Shown: positions 16,859-26,844, numbered from the stretch's first letter. The stretch: DNA of 64,000 nt from Kineosporia succinea (GCF_030811555.1 NZ_JAUSQZ010000001.1:992001-1056000), one strand, 5' to 3'. Made by a program: numbers and translations. Notes: generated from the sequence alone by a model not told the origin.

Positions 16859-18270
16859 CAGGCTTTGACCTCTCTTCGGGCTGCTGCGGTACCTCGGGCC
16901 GCCTCGACCAGACCGAGCGCGGCGCCCGGCGTCGAGGCCCAGTGCAGGTGCAGGTACGAGGCGTGGACGGTTCCTTGGACGAAGCCCTCCCGGTGCCGGG
17001 TTCCGTCCGCGGCCGACCATTCCCAGGCGGGCGTGATGCCGGCGCCGGGGGTGCAGGCCGTCCGGTGGAACTCGTGACCACGCACGGTGGTGCCTGTGGT
17101 GGTGATGACCGAGTCGCTCATCGCAGTCGCCTCTCTGTATCCCAGGGTGAGCCGGCCGGTCATCCTCGCGTCCGTGGCCAGCACACCGCACATCTGCCGA
17201 TCATCGAGAGAGCGTGCCAGGTACAGCAGCCCTGCGCACTCCGCGACGATGGCCGTACCGGCCGCGGCCTGGACCGAAACTGCGTTCCGTAACGGCTCAT
17301 TGGCCGACAGTTCCTCTGCGTATATCTCCGGGAACCCTCCGCCGATGACAAGTCCAGTGGTGTCCTGGGGTAACGCCTCGTCGATGCGGGGATCGACCGT
17401 CACCACGTCGGCGCCCGCGGCGGTCAGCAGCTCGGCGGTCTCGGCGTAGGAGAAGGTGAATGCGGCTCCGCCGGCCATGGCGATGACGGGACGGGGCCCC
17501 ACCCGCTCGAACCGGGAGCCGACCACCCCGGCGATCTCGTCGTCCGGGTTCCAGGCCCCTCCGGGCAGTGACGGAGCCGACCGCGCGAGGGCCAGCACCG
17601 CGTCCAGGTCCACCGCGTCGGCGACCACCGCACCCAGACCGCGCACCACGTCCACCGCTTCGCCCGACCGCTCGGCCGCAGGCACGAGACCCAGGTGCCG
17701 CGACGGGGTCGCCAGCGCGTCGTGACGCCGGATCGCCCCCAGCACCGGGATACCCAGCTCGCCCAGCGCCTGCCGCAGGATCATCTCGTGACGGTCCGAG
17801 CCGACCCGGTTGAGGATCACCCCGCCCACCCGGATCCGCGGGTCGAACCCGGCGAACCCCTTGACCAGCGCGGCGACCGACCGGCCCATCGCCGTGCTGT
17901 CGACGACCAGCAGCACCGGGGCGTCCAGCACCCGGGCGACGTGCGCGGTGGAGGCGAACTCGCCCCGCCCGGCGGCGCCGTCGTAGAGCCCCATGACGCC
18001 CTCGATGACCGCGAGATCAGCCGGGACCGGTTTCGCCACCGCGTGTTTGAACAGCGGCACCAGCCGTTCCTCACCGACCAGCCACGGATCCAGCGTGCGG
18101 CCGGGACGGCCGGCCGCGAGCGCGTGATAGCCGGGGTCGATGTAGTCGGGGCCGACCTTGTGCGGGCTGACCACCAGGCCGCGCGCGGCGAACGCCGCGA
18201 GCAGACCGGTGGCCACGCTTGTCTTGCCGTGCCCGCTCGCCGGGGCCGCGACCACGATCCGGGCCGTCAT
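16858..18270 (-). CDS. cobB: Cobyrinate a,c-diamide synthase / hydrogenobyrinic acid a,c-diamide synthase
   Basis: 470 residues. The P-loop APASGHGKTSV (residues 9-19) starts a DTBS-like synthetase domain with HKVGPDYIDPGYH and VIEGVMGLYDG. The C-terminal half is a type 1 glutamine amidotransferase: LVIGGGFPEIYAEEL, the nucleophile cysteine in AECAGLLYL, and a late histidine in VHASYLHLHW. It amidates the a and c side chains using glutamine and ATP, producing the CobN substrate. It lies 7 bases after cobO and overlaps cobC, so it is in the riboswitch-led operon. Confidence 0.95.
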   Translation of the reverse strand: MTARIVVAAPASGHGKTSVATGLLAAFAARGLVVSPHKVGPDYIDPGYHALAAGRPGRTLDPWLVGEERLVPLFKHAVAKPVPADLAVIEGVMGLYDGAAGRGEFASTAHVARVLDAPVLLVVDSTAMGRSVAALVKGFAGFDPRIRVGGVILNRVGSDRHEMILRQALGELGIPVLGAIRRHDALATPSRHLGLVPAAERSGEAVDVVRGLGAVVADAVDLDAVLALARSAPSLPGGAWNPDDEIAGVVGSRFERVGPRPVIAMAGGAAFTFSYAETAELLTAAGADVVTVDPRIDEALPQDTTGLVIGGGFPEIYAEELSANEPLRNAVSVQAAAGTAIVAECAGLLYLARSLDDRQMCGVLATDARMTGRLTLGYREATAMSDSVITTTGTTVRGHEFHRTACTPGAGITPAWEWSAADGTRHREGFVQGTVHASYLHLHWASTPGAALGLVEAARGTAAARREVKA

Positions 18271-18277
18271 CGGGACG

Positions 18278-18892
18278 TCACCATTCGATGCCTCGCTGGC
18301 CCTTCTGACCCGCGTCCATCGGGTGCTTGATCTTCGTGGTCTCCATGACCAGGTCGGCCGCGTCGATCAGGTCGGGGTGCGCGTCCCGGCCGGTGATGAT
18401 CACGTGCTGGTGCCCGGGCCGGTCACGCAGCGTCTCGACCACCTCGGCGACGTCGACCCAGCCCCACTTCATCGGGTAGGTGAACTCGTCGAGCACGTAC
18501 AGCCCGTGTTCCTCCGCCGCGAGCCGGCGCTGGATCTCGCGCCAACCCTCGAGCGCGGCCACGGCGTGCTCCTCGTCGGAGCCCGGCTTACGTGACCACG
18601 ACCAGCCCTCGCCCATCTTCTGCCAGCTGACGGCCCCGCCCTCGCCGGTGTCCTCGTGCAGACGGCCGAGCGCACGGAAGGCGTTCTCCTCGCCCACCTT
18701 CCACTTCGCCGACTTCACGAACTGGAACACGCCGATCGACCAGCCCTGGGTCCAGCCGCGCAGCGCGAGACCGAACGCGGCCGTCGACTTGCCCTTCATG
18801 GTGCCGGTGTGGACGACCACGAGCGGCCGGTTCCGGCGCTGCCGCGTGGTCAGACCGTCCTCGGGGACGGCGACCGGCTTTCCCTGCGGCAT
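18278..18892 (-). CDS. cobO: Cob(I)yrinic acid a,c-diamide adenosyltransferase
   Basis: 204 residues, the normal length. The P-loop is HTGTMKGKSTAAFG, followed by RGWTQGWSIGVFQFVKSAKWKVGEE, LYVLDEFTYPMKWGWVDVAEVV, VIITGRDAHPDLIDAADLVME and the C-terminal KHPMDAGQKGQRGIEW. All are diagnostic of CobO/BtuR. It transfers the 5'-deoxyadenosyl group of ATP to cobalt(I) corrinoids. Its start codon overlaps the stop of the chelatase fusion gene at 18892 by one base, consistent with coupled translation. Confidence 0.96.
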   Translation of the reverse strand: MPQGKPVAVPEDGLTTRQRRNRPLVVVHTGTMKGKSTAAFGLALRGWTQGWSIGVFQFVKSAKWKVGEENAFRALGRLHEDTGEGGAVSWQKMGEGWSWSRKPGSDEEHAVAALEGWREIQRRLAAEEHGLYVLDEFTYPMKWGWVDVAEVVETLRDRPGHQHVIITGRDAHPDLIDAADLVMETTKIKHPMDAGQKGQRGIEW

Positions 18893-21093
18893 CAGGCGAT
18901 CCTTCGTTCGGTGCGGGAAGTGTGGGAGGTGCGGGTGGCGCGAGAGGTGCCCGGCGCACCGGCGTTCGTGACCTGCTCGCGGACCATGCCCGCCAGCGAC
19001 TCGGCCCGCAGCTCGTCGAGGCTGATCAGCTCACCGCCCAGACCGGCGGCCAGTTTCGCGGCCATGTGCAGCTTCACCGGCCCCCGTTCGCAGTCCACCA
19101 CCACGCTGCGGACGCCCTTACGGGCGAACTCGGCGGCGATGCGCGTGGGGTCTTCCCCGGCCGTGTGGCGGCCGTCGGTCACGAGCACGAGCAACGGACG
19201 CCGGTGGGGGTCGCGGAGCCTCTCGTTGCCGATCACCGACCAGGCGCGGCGCAGGCCTTCCGAGAGCGGTGTCCGGCCACCGGTCGGGAGCCGGTCCAGT
19301 CGCATGCGGGCCGCCTCCACCGCACCGGTCGGGGGCAGGGCCAGCTCGGCCTCCCGCCCGCGGAAGGTGATTAGGCCGACCCGGTCACGGCGCTGGTAGG
19401 CGTCGAGCAGCAGGGACAGCACCGCACCCTTGACCGCGGCCATGCGCTGCTTGGCCGCCATCGAGCCGGAGGCGTCGACGCAGAACAGGATGAGGTTTCC
19501 CTCGCGGCCTTCGCGCACGCCGAGACGGATGTCGTCGCGGCGCAGCAGCACCGGACCACCCGGCTCGCGGCCCCGTGCCTGCTGACGGCCCGCGGCCGCG
19601 GTGAGAGTGGCGGGCAGGTGCACGCGTCCCGCCTCGGCCTGCCGGCTCGAGCTCCCGGAGTCGAGGGGACGCGTCGAGATCGTGCGTCCCGACGTGGTCA
19701 GGGCCCGGGAACGCCTTCCCGCTGTGCCCTTTCCGAGGCCGGGAACCTTGAACGAGCGGACCTTGAACGGCGACGTGGCCGACACCGGGTCCTGGGTCGG
19801 GGCGGGTGCCCGCGGGCTGTCGGTGTTCTCGGAATCGTCCTGCGGCTTCGCCTCAGCCGGATCCGGTTCTCCGGCGGACGGCTGCTGAGCTCCAGCATCG
19901 GCCGACGATGTCTGCGCGACGGGACCAGTTGTGTCGTCAGCACCTTCGGGCCCACCGTGGTCCGGACCGTTCTGCGGGTCCGCGCCGTCCTGCGAGTCCG
20001 GGCCGTTCTGCGGATCCTGGCCGCCCGGGCCACCTTCCGGGCCGCCCTCGGGGCCGTCGTCCGGATCCGTCGGAGGCTCCGGGTCTTCCGGGGCGTTGTC
20101 GCGCAGCGCCTCGTCGAGCAGGTTCTCGTCCATGCCCGGGGCGTCGAACGGATCGCGCCGGCGGCGGTGCGGCAGCGCGAACATGGCTGCCACCCGGACG
20201 TCGTCACTGCTCACGCTGCTGCGCCCGGCCCAGGCCGCGTGGGCCCGGGCGGTGCGGGCCACCACCAGGTCGGCGCGCATGCCGTCGACGTCGAAGGCCG
20301 CGCAGACGGCCGCGATCTGACGCAGCACCCCGTCGGAGAGCTCCACGCCCACCAGGCGCTCGCGCGCGCTCGTGATGCGGCCGGCCAGCTCCCGTTCGGC
20401 GTCCTGCCACTCCTTGACGAAGCCGTCGGGGTCGGCGTCGAAGGCCAGACGGCGACGCACCACCTCGGCGCGCACGTCCGGGTCGCGGCTCGCGCGGACC
20501 TCGACGGTCAGGCCGAACCGGTCGAGCAGCTGCGGACGCAGCTCGCCCTCCTCCGGGTTCATCGTGCCGACCAGCACGAACCGCGAGGCATGGGTGATCG
20601 AGATGCTCTCCCGCTCGATGTGCACCCGGCCCATCGCGGCTGCGTCGAGCAGCACGTCCACCAGGTGGTCGTGCAGCAGGTTGACCTCGTCGACATAGAG
20701 GATGCCCCGGTGCGCGGCGGCCAGCAGGCCGGGCTCGTAGGCGCGCACTCCGGCGGACAGGGCCCGGTCCAGGTCGAGCGAGCCGAGCAACCGGTCTTCG
20801 GTCGCGCCGACGGGCAGCTCCACCAGCCGGGCGGGCCGGGGGTGGTGCTCGTGACCGTGCGGCTGGTCGGGGCACTCCGGGTCGGGCGCGTGCGGGTCAC
20901 AGCCGAAACGACAGCCGGAGATCACGTCCACCGGCGGCAGGAGGTTGGCCAGGGCACGCACGGCCGTCGACTTGGCCGTGCCCTTCTCACCGCGGACGAG
21001 CACACCGCCGATGTCGGGCGCCACCGAGGAAAGAAGGAGCGACAGGACGAGATCGTCCATGCCGACGACGGCTGTCAGGGGGTACGGGGGCAC
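18892..21093 (-). CDS. Cobaltochelatase ATPase subunit, ChlI-ChlD fusion
   Basis: 733 residues. The AAA+ (ChlI/CobS-like) part has the P-loop GEKGTAKST (35-43), Walker B GILYVDEVNLL (about 133) and VLVGTMNPEEGELRPQLLDRFGL. A cysteine-containing insert (CRFGCDPHAPDPEC) follows the P-loop region. A long acidic Pro/Gly/Asp-rich linker (about 340-470) leads to a von Willebrand A domain with the MIDAS motif DASGSMAAK (about 541) and LVTDGRHTAGEDPT. It powers cobalt insertion by CobN. I chose the GTG at 21091-21093 because GGAGTGGAGGAAG precedes it and upstream sequence is riboswitch. It heads the operon with cobO, cobB and cobC. Confidence 0.93.
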   Translation of the reverse strand: MPPYPLTAVVGMDDLVLSLLLSSVAPDIGGVLVRGEKGTAKSTAVRALANLLPPVDVISGCRFGCDPHAPDPECPDQPHGHEHHPRPARLVELPVGATEDRLLGSLDLDRALSAGVRAYEPGLLAAAHRGILYVDEVNLLHDHLVDVLLDAAAMGRVHIERESISITHASRFVLVGTMNPEEGELRPQLLDRFGLTVEVRASRDPDVRAEVVRRRLAFDADPDGFVKEWQDAERELAGRITSARERLVGVELSDGVLRQIAAVCAAFDVDGMRADLVVARTARAHAAWAGRSSVSSDDVRVAAMFALPHRRRRDPFDAPGMDENLLDEALRDNAPEDPEPPTDPDDGPEGGPEGGPGGQDPQNGPDSQDGADPQNGPDHGGPEGADDTTGPVAQTSSADAGAQQPSAGEPDPAEAKPQDDSENTDSPRAPAPTQDPVSATSPFKVRSFKVPGLGKGTAGRRSRALTTSGRTISTRPLDSGSSSRQAEAGRVHLPATLTAAAGRQQARGREPGGPVLLRRDDIRLGVREGREGNLILFCVDASGSMAAKQRMAAVKGAVLSLLLDAYQRRDRVGLITFRGREAELALPPTGAVEAARMRLDRLPTGGRTPLSEGLRRAWSVIGNERLRDPHRRPLLVLVTDGRHTAGEDPTRIAAEFARKGVRSVVVDCERGPVKLHMAAKLAAGLGGELISLDELRAESLAGMVREQVTNAGAPGTSRATRTSHTSRTERRIA

Positions 21094-21164
21094 CGGTACT
21101 TCCTCCACTCCCGGCGGGTCTCCACGCCCACCGCTCGCGCACACCGCGCCCAGACGGGCACGGG

Positions 21165-21285
21165 GACCTGGTCGAAGTACCTGGCTTCCGGATCTCGTCC
21201 GGTCACAGTGGCGGGACCGCCCCGGACTCGGAAACCGGGCCGATACGGGCCAGACCTCCTGCACCGGTGTTCCTCCGCGCGGGTC
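21165..21285 (-). promoter_or_regulatory. Cobalamin riboswitch upstream of chlID-cobO-cobB-cobC
   Basis: On the minus strand the core reads CCGAGTCCGGGGCGGTCCCGCCACTGTGA and then GGAAGCCAGG (plus-strand 21180-21188 for the last part). These are the B12-box elements of the cobalamin riboswitch. A GCACCGGTG-like helix begins at about 21261. A closing P1 helix is not obvious, unlike in the cobN copy, so the ends are approximate. About 75 bases separate the element from the ribosome binding site. Confidence 0.85.
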
Positions 21286-21372
21286 GCATCGGATACTGCC
21301 ACATTCGGGTGACCAGGCCGTCCTCCGCTCGGGGTCATGCGGCGTTCCCGCCGGTTCCCAGGTCTGCCGCGC

Positions 21373-22932
21373 TCACGGACGCCCCGGTGGCACGAACGGC
21401 AGCCCACTCGGCACACCCCCGTTGATCAGGCGTTCCACCGCCCCGACGTCGAGGTGGTCGGCGACCATGTCGGCCAGCGAGTCCAGCCGGGCCTCGCGCA
21501 GGGCCGCGAACGAGGTGTCCGGCGCGACGACGAACCGGTGACGCCCTGACCGGCCCGCCACCTCGGTGAGGAACGCCCGCCTGAACCCATCGTTCTCCAG
21601 TGCTCCGTGCCAGGTCGTGCCCCAGACCGGACCCGACCGCCACCCGTCGAGGAAGGCCTCGGCCTCGGGCCCTCCTGACTCACCGACCCCGGCGTCCGGG
21701 TCCAGCGTGACCACGCCGTGGTGGATCTCATAGCCGTCCACCGGCTGCCCCAGGGCCTCGCCGTGCGGACGTGCCAGCACCTTCCTCGCCCCGAAGTCCG
21801 TGCGGGTCGGCAGCAGCCCGAGCCCGGGCACACTCCCCCGGCGGGACTCGACCTCGTCGCTGACCGTGCGCCCGAGCATCTGGTGCCCGCCACAGATCCC
21901 GAGCACGGGCAGACCAGCGCCGGCGTGCGCCACGATCGCGTCGGCCAGCCCGGTCGAGCGCAGCCAGGCCAGATCGTTCACCGTCGCCCGGGTCCCCGGC
22001 AGCACCACCAGGTCGGAGCCCGCGATCTCGGCGCCGTGGTGCACGAGCCGCACGGCCACGCCCGGCTCGGCCGCGAGCGCATCGATGTCGGTGACGTTCG
22101 AGAGTCTCGGCAGCCGCGGCACCGCCACCCGGATCACGTCGTCGCCCAGTGGCGCCCGCATCGGTCCCCGGTCTTTCTCGAGGTCGAGCGAGTCCTCCAC
22201 GTCGAGCCAGAGCCCTGTCAGGTAGGGCAGGACCCCCAGCACGGGACGCCCGGTGATCTCCCGGATCATGCTCAGCCCGGAGTCGAGCAGCGCCGGATCG
22301 CCCCGGAACTTGTTGATCACGAACCCGCTGATGTGCTTCTGGTCGTCGGCGCCGAGCAGCGCCAGGGTGCCGTGCAGGGCCGCGAAGACCCCACCGCGGT
22401 CGATGTCCCCGACCACCAGCACCGGCAGCCCGGCCGGGCGGGCCAGCCCGAGGTTGGTGATGTCCCGGTGCCGCAGGTTGATCTCGGCCGGGCTGCCCGC
22501 TCCTTCACAGATCACCACGTCGAACCGGGACCGCAGGTCGTCGAGCGCGTCCAGCACCACCGGGAGCAGCTTCGGCGTCAGGTCGCCGTAGTCCATGGCC
22601 CCGGCCTCGGCGAACGGCCGCCCCATCACCACGACCTGCGAGGTGCGGTCGCTGCCGGGCTTCAGCAGCACCGGGTTCATCGCCGCCTCGGGCTCGATCC
22701 GGGCGGCCCGGGCCTGCATCGCCTGGGCCCGGCCGATCTCCGCCCCGTCGCGCGTCACGAACGAGTTGAGCGACATGTTCTGCGCCTTGAACGGCGCCAC
22801 GCTCACCCCCTGCCGGGCCAGCCAGCGGCACAGCCCGGCCACGAGCACACTCTTGCCCGCGTCGGAGGTCGTACCGGCGATCATCAACCCGCCCCGGAGC
22901 GACGGCCGCCCCGACCTACTCACGCCACTCAT
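21373..22932 (-). CDS. cobQ: Cobyric acid synthase
   Basis: 519 residues. The P-loop [20 protein letters not shown] is followed by [14 protein letters not shown], the CobQ family signature, and by [23 protein letters not shown] and [11 protein letters not shown]. The C-terminal glutamine amidotransferase has the nucleophile cysteine in [12 protein letters not shown] and a late conserved EIHHGV. It amidates side chains b, d, e and g of adenosylcobyrinate a,c-diamide. The ATG at 22930-22932 overlaps the cobD stop (ATGA). A longer upstream reading is only antisense of cobD. Riboswitch 2 lies downstream of this gene, so cobQ is not under its control. Confidence 0.96.
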   Translation of the reverse strand: MSGVSRSGRPSLRGGLMIAGTTSDAGKSVLVAGLCRWLARQGVSVAPFKAQNMSLNSFVTRDGAEIGRAQAMQARAARIEPEAAMNPVLLKPGSDRTSQVVVMGRPFAEAGAMDYGDLTPKLLPVVLDALDDLRSRFDVVICEGAGSPAEINLRHRDITNLGLARPAGLPVLVVGDIDRGGVFAALHGTLALLGADDQKHISGFVINKFRGDPALLDSGLSMIREITGRPVLGVLPYLTGLWLDVEDSLDLEKDRGPMRAPLGDDVIRVAVPRLPRLSNVTDIDALAAEPGVAVRLVHHGAEIAGSDLVVLPGTRATVNDLAWLRSTGLADAIVAHAGAGLPVLGICGGHQMLGRTVSDEVESRRGSVPGLGLLPTRTDFGARKVLARPHGEALGQPVDGYEIHHGVVTLDPDAGVGESGGPEAEAFLDGWRSGPVWGTTWHGALENDGFRRAFLTEVAGRSGRHRFVVAPDTSFAALREARLDSLADMVADHLDVGAVERLINGGVPSGLPFVPPGRP

Positions 22933-23969
22933 CGCGTCCCCCTGTTCGTCCCGACCATCGCGCCACTCGCTCTGCTTCTTCTTCTCGTCGACGCCCGCCC
23001 CGCCACCACCCAGACCGCGGCGACCGCCCCCGCGCAGAGCACGGCCGCCATCGCACCGACGCTCCGCCCGAGGGTCACCGCCCGCCGCACGTCCGCCACC
23101 TCGGGAAGCCGGTTGCCCTCCCCCATCACCGGACGCGACTCCACCTGCCCCCCGTACGAATTCGTCCCCCCGAGCCTCACCCCGAGCGCCCCGGCGGCCG
23201 ACGCCTCGCACTGCCCGGCGTTGGGGCTCGGATGCCGGTTCCGGTCGCGCCGCCACACCTCCCACGTCTGACGCACCGAACCACGTACGACCGGCGCCGC
23301 GGCCACCGTCAGCAGCCCGGTCAACCGCGCCGGCACCAGATTGACCACGTCGTCCACCCGGGCCGAGGCCCACCCGAATTGCTCGTACCGCTCCGACCGG
23401 TAGCCCACCATCGCGTCCAGCGTGTTGACCGCCCGATAGCCGATCACCCCGGCCGGCCCGGCCACCGCGGCCCAGAACAAGGGCGCCACCACCGCGTCGG
23501 ACGTGTTCTCGGACAGCGACTCCACCGTGGCCCGCGCCAGCTCGGGCGGTTCCAGTCGAGACGGGTCACGCGCACACAGGTGGGTGAGCAGCTCCCGGGC
23601 CTGAGGTGTGCGACCGCTCTCCAGGGCGTCGGCCATCCGTGAGCCCTCACGGGCCAGGCTGGTGCCGCCGAGAGCCGTCCACGTCGCCAGAGCCGTCAGC
23701 AGGGCGCGGGCGACCGGACGGCCGGCACAGCACCGGTCCAGCCCGGCCGCCAGTGCCACCGGAACACCGGTCGCGACAGCCGCATAGAGAACACCCGCGG
23801 CCCGGTCGGGCCGGTACAGGCGCCGCTCGAGTCGCCCCGCCCACGTCCCGAACACCGCGACCGGATGACCTCGACGAGGATCCCCGAACACCGCGTCCGC
23901 CAGTACCCCGACACCGATGCCCAGGGCCCGGGCGCCGAGGTCACGACCGGTTGTGTGCGCAGAGCTCAT
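22929..23969 (-). CDS. cobD: Adenosylcobinamide-phosphate synthase (CbiB/CobD)
   Basis: 346 residues, a polytopic membrane protein. Family hallmarks are [90 protein letters not shown], here given as linked segments of one conserved block (about 145-215), and [19 protein letters not shown]. It couples aminopropanol phosphate to cobyric acid. An AGGA ribosome site precedes the ATG, and the gene overlaps cobQ by 4 bases. A hydrophobic segment near the C-terminus is followed by a basic tail. This is the L-aminopropanol coupling enzyme and is distinct from Salmonella CobD. Confidence 0.93.
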   Translation of the reverse strand: MSSAHTTGRDLGARALGIGVGVLADAVFGDPRRGHPVAVFGTWAGRLERRLYRPDRAAGVLYAAVATGVPVALAAGLDRCCAGRPVARALLTALATWTALGGTSLAREGSRMADALESGRTPQARELLTHLCARDPSRLEPPELARATVESLSENTSDAVVAPLFWAAVAGPAGVIGYRAVNTLDAMVGYRSERYEQFGWASARVDDVVNLVPARLTGLLTVAAAPVVRGSVRQTWEVWRRDRNRHPSPNAGQCEASAAGALGVRLGGTNSYGGQVESRPVMGEGNRLPEVADVRRAVTLGRSVGAMAAVLCAGAVAAVWVVAGRASTRRRSRASGAMVGTNRGTR

Positions 23970-24035
23970 GACCGGAATCCTGCCTCAACGTCACCCGCAC
24001 TCACGCACGGCCTGGCCCGGGCCGGACCGCGACGG

Positions 24036-24596
24036 CTATCCCAGCGCCGAGACCTTCCCGCCGGAAACGGTCTCCTCGTCCAGATCCGCGCCATCCTCGA
24101 GGACCTCGAACCCGGTGACGTCGGCCATCGGCTCCCCGATCTCGCGCACGGCACCGTAGACAGCCGCGGCCGCCGGGTCGGTCTCGTCGACGGGGCGCCC
24201 CTCACGTGCTGCGAGTTCCTCACCCACGTGACGGTTACGCGGGAATCGGGTGAACGCGGAGACCCCGAAGGTCAGGTCGTGGCCGACGGTCTCGGCCTCC
24301 ACCTCGAGGGTGCGGCCGGCCCGGTCGTCCTTGGTCCAGCTCCGCTCCCAGAGCCGGCCGGTGATCACCACGGGATGCCCCTTGTGCAGGCTCTGCATGG
24401 CGCTCTTGGCCAGGATCCGCCGGCAGTTCACACTCACGTAGGTGGTGCGCCGGTCGACCCAGGTCTCGCGCTCCCGGTCGTACCACGACGACGTGGAAGC
24501 GAGCCGGAAACTGGTCACACAGTTGCCGTCGTCGAACGTGATGAATCGCGGGTCACTGGCGATGTTCCCGCGCAGGACCACCTGGATGTCGTTCAT
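24036..24596 (-). CDS. ssb: Single-stranded DNA-binding protein
   Basis: 186 residues. The OB-fold domain occupies about 1-115 (VVLRGNIASDPRF, CVTSFRLASTSSWYDRERETWVDRRTTYVSVNCRRILA, here adjacent segments, and GHPVVITGRLWERSW). The tail is acidic but lacks the DDDIPF tip needed for partner binding in the main SSB. That suggests a second, specialised paralogue of the actinobacterial SsbB type. The ATG at 24594-24596 follows an AAAGGGG ribosome site. It is 66 bases upstream of cobD on the same strand and downstream of the GTPase pair. Confidence 0.88.
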   Translation of the reverse strand: MNDIQVVLRGNIASDPRFITFDDGNCVTSFRLASTSSWYDRERETWVDRRTTYVSVNCRRILAKSAMQSLHKGHPVVITGRLWERSWTKDDRAGRTLEVEAETVGHDLTFGVSAFTRFPRNRHVGEELAAREGRPVDETDPAAAAVYGAVREIGEPMADVTGFEVLEDGADLDEETVSGGKVSALG

Positions 24597-24707
24597 CGAA
24601 GACCCCTTTCGCCCGCCGGCCGGATCGACCGGTGATCGCCGGGCCGGTTGCCCGAACAGGGATCCAGATTCGCCCCCGGCCCCATCGGACCGAAGTCCCG
24701 GAGGCCC

Positions 24708-24772
24708 GCCTGTGGACAAACCCCGGTTCGTACAGACCTGTGGACCATACGAACCCGGGTCTGTCCACAGGC
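24708..24772. repeat. 25-bp inverted repeat with DnaA-box-like ends
   Basis: The left arm (24708-24732) begins GCCTGTGGACAAACCC and the right arm (24748-24772) ends GGGTCTGTCCACAGGC. The arms match at 23 of 25 positions around a 15-base loop. The left arm contains TGTGGACAA, the complement of the actinobacterial DnaA box TTGTCCACA. A third TGTGGAC lies in the loop. The repeat lies between the 3' end of the GTPase gene and ssb, both on the minus strand. It lacks a T-run. Confidence 0.7.
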
Positions 24773-24847
24773 CCGCCCGTCGACTGGATCCGGGCGGGCC
24801 GGGCGGTTCACCATCGGGGCATGAACACGTGCGCCCCGCGAGGGGTT

Positions 24848-26710
24848 TCAGCTGGAGAGCGCAGCCACCGGCTCGCCGCTCTTCTCCTGCGGAGGGTCGT
24901 CGGCGCGGCCCGCGCCCTGGGGATGGTCGGCCGGGCCGTCCGAGGGAGCGCGCTCACCGAGCAGCACCTGGCGGGTCTCCCGGTGCCGGGCGAGCACCGA
25001 CCGGATCGGGGCGACGACCCGCAGGGTGGCGACGTCGGCAACCGCATCCCGCAGGCGCCCCTGCAGCTCGTCCCGGCGGTGGGCGGCTCCCCCGGCCAGC
25101 CACCAGCGGGAGAAGAGCCTCAGCAGCAACCCGGCGACCAGGCCGCCGACTCCGGCCGCGACGGCGAGCGGGAACGTCCCCAGGGCTCCGGGCAGCTCCT
25201 GCCCCATCGCGTCGAAGAGACCGTACAGAGCCATCCAGAGCAGCCCGACCACGGCGACGGCGCCGAGCACGTGCTGGGCGACCTGCCCCGCGTGCCACCA
25301 GAACGGCGGGGTGAAGCGCAGGTCGACGGCGGCGAGACGGCTGTCCAGCACCCGGGCCAGGCCGTCGGGGTCGGGGGCGGTCCCACCCTTCAGCGTGGGC
25401 AGGCCATAGGCCGGGGTGTGCCGTCCTCTCGTGTGCGTGCCGCTCTGCTCAGCCCGGCCGATCGCCGAGACGGGCCGCAGCGGGGACTCCGACATCGTGG
25501 CCGCCCCGGGGAGCAGCGCGTCCTCGGGAGCGACCGAGGGGTCACCGGCACGGGCGACCAGGGTGCGCATCTGCTCGGCCCAGCGCTCGGGCAGCGGGTC
25601 GGCGTTGTCGGCGAGCATGGCCTCGACCGCGAGCCGCACGGCGGGGCGCTGCGAGGGCGACGCGAGGGCCTTCAGCGAAGCCGTCTCCGCGCGCAGCTGA
25701 ACCTCGGCGGCACCGGCGCTCCTGCCCCGCGAGGCAGCGATCCGGCCGGCCCACACGGCAGGCGCCCAGGCGAGTTTCTCCCGGCCCCGGCGCCGGTATT
25801 CCGCGCCGAGCACGTCGAGCAGGGCGGAGATCCCGGAGGCCGCAGCCAGCTCGGTGATCAGTTTGTCCTGCGAGATCGGCTGCCCACCACCGGGTTCGGA
25901 CGCGGCGAGGCCGCCGGCGATCTCCTCGGCCGCGATGTCCAGGTCGCTCTCGATGCGCTCGATCACCGCGAACCGGTCCTGCACGACATCGGCGAGCAGC
26001 GTGCGCAACTCGTCCACCCCGTCACCGCGGCTGGCCGAGACGGGGACTATGCCGACCCGGGCGAGGCCGTCGTTATCGAGCAGGCGCCGCAGGTCGGTCA
26101 CGCAGGTCTCGACCTCGGCGGCGCTGAGCTTGTCCACCTGGTTGAGCACCACGAGCATCACGCCGTCATGACTGGTGAGCTTCTGCAGGTAGCCGGAGTG
26201 CAGCGAGTCGTCCGCGTATTTCTGCGGGTCGACGACCCAGATCATCAGGTCGACCATGCGCACCAGCCGGTCGACCTCGACCCGGTGCACCGCCTCGGTG
26301 GAGTCGTGATCGGGAAGATCGAGCAGCACGAGGCCGTGCAGAGCGGCCTGGTCGTCGGCGTCGAGCACCGATTCCCGGCTGATCCGGCGGTCTTCCGGCA
26401 CCTGCAGCCAGTCGAGCAGGGTCTGCGAGCCGAGTTCACCCCAGACACAGGCCATCGGCGACGTGGTCAGCGGCCGACGGGCCCCGACCTGCGCGATGTC
26501 CATCCGGGCGATCGCGTTGAAGAGACTGGACTTGCCGCCACCGGTGGCACCGACGAGAGCCACCACGGTGTGCTCCGTGCCGAGGTCGAGCCGGTGGCCC
26601 ACGTGCTCCATGCGGTCACGGGTCTTCTGCACGGATTCCGGCGGCAGCCAGGGCCCTCCGCAGTCGAGCGCCGCGGACAGTGCGGCAACCCGCCCCATCA
26701 CGTCGGTCAC
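24848..26710 (-). CDS. Dynamin/YfjP-like membrane-associated GTPase
   Basis: 620 residues. G1 is ALVGATGGGKSSLFNA (about 49-64), a threonine-rich switch I follows (RRPLTTSPM), G3 is LLDLPDHDS and G4 is VVLNQVDKL. The C-terminal third has two hydrophobic segments (VLGAVAVVGLLWMALYGLF and FPLAVAAGVGGLVAGLLL), so it is probably anchored in the membrane. The gene lies downstream of a second, larger GTPase on the same strand. The pairing resembles the dynamin-like pairs of actinomycetes (Streptomyces DynA/DynB, which act at sporulation septa); that assignment is inference. The start codon is a GTG with GAGG just upstream. Confidence 0.82.
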   Translation of the reverse strand: MTDVMGRVAALSAALDCGGPWLPPESVQKTRDRMEHVGHRLDLGTEHTVVALVGATGGGKSSLFNAIARMDIAQVGARRPLTTSPMACVWGELGSQTLLDWLQVPEDRRISRESVLDADDQAALHGLVLLDLPDHDSTEAVHRVEVDRLVRMVDLMIWVVDPQKYADDSLHSGYLQKLTSHDGVMLVVLNQVDKLSAAEVETCVTDLRRLLDNDGLARVGIVPVSASRGDGVDELRTLLADVVQDRFAVIERIESDLDIAAEEIAGGLAASEPGGGQPISQDKLITELAAASGISALLDVLGAEYRRRGREKLAWAPAVWAGRIAASRGRSAGAAEVQLRAETASLKALASPSQRPAVRLAVEAMLADNADPLPERWAEQMRTLVARAGDPSVAPEDALLPGAATMSESPLRPVSAIGRAEQSGTHTRGRHTPAYGLPTLKGGTAPDPDGLARVLDSRLAAVDLRFTPPFWWHAGQVAQHVLGAVAVVGLLWMALYGLFDAMGQELPGALGTFPLAVAAGVGGLVAGLLLRLFSRWWLAGGAAHRRDELQGRLRDAVADVATLRVVAPIRSVLARHRETRQVLLGERAPSDGPADHPQGAGRADDPPQEKSGEPVAALSS

Positions 26711-26844
26711 CTGGCCTCGCCGTCCTTTCGAGTCATCGGTTCTGCCGGTCCTCTCGCTCTCGCGAGGGTCGTCGCGGACACCCCGGCGGCCGGGGCCGGC
26801 CGGGGCAGCTACGTGTCAGTGTTCACGAGCCTTCAGGGTAGAGC

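Noticed and set aside
19618-21312. 564-codon plus-strand frame across the chelatase fusion
   Set aside because: It is antisense to AAA and VWA domains and includes riboswitch sequence.
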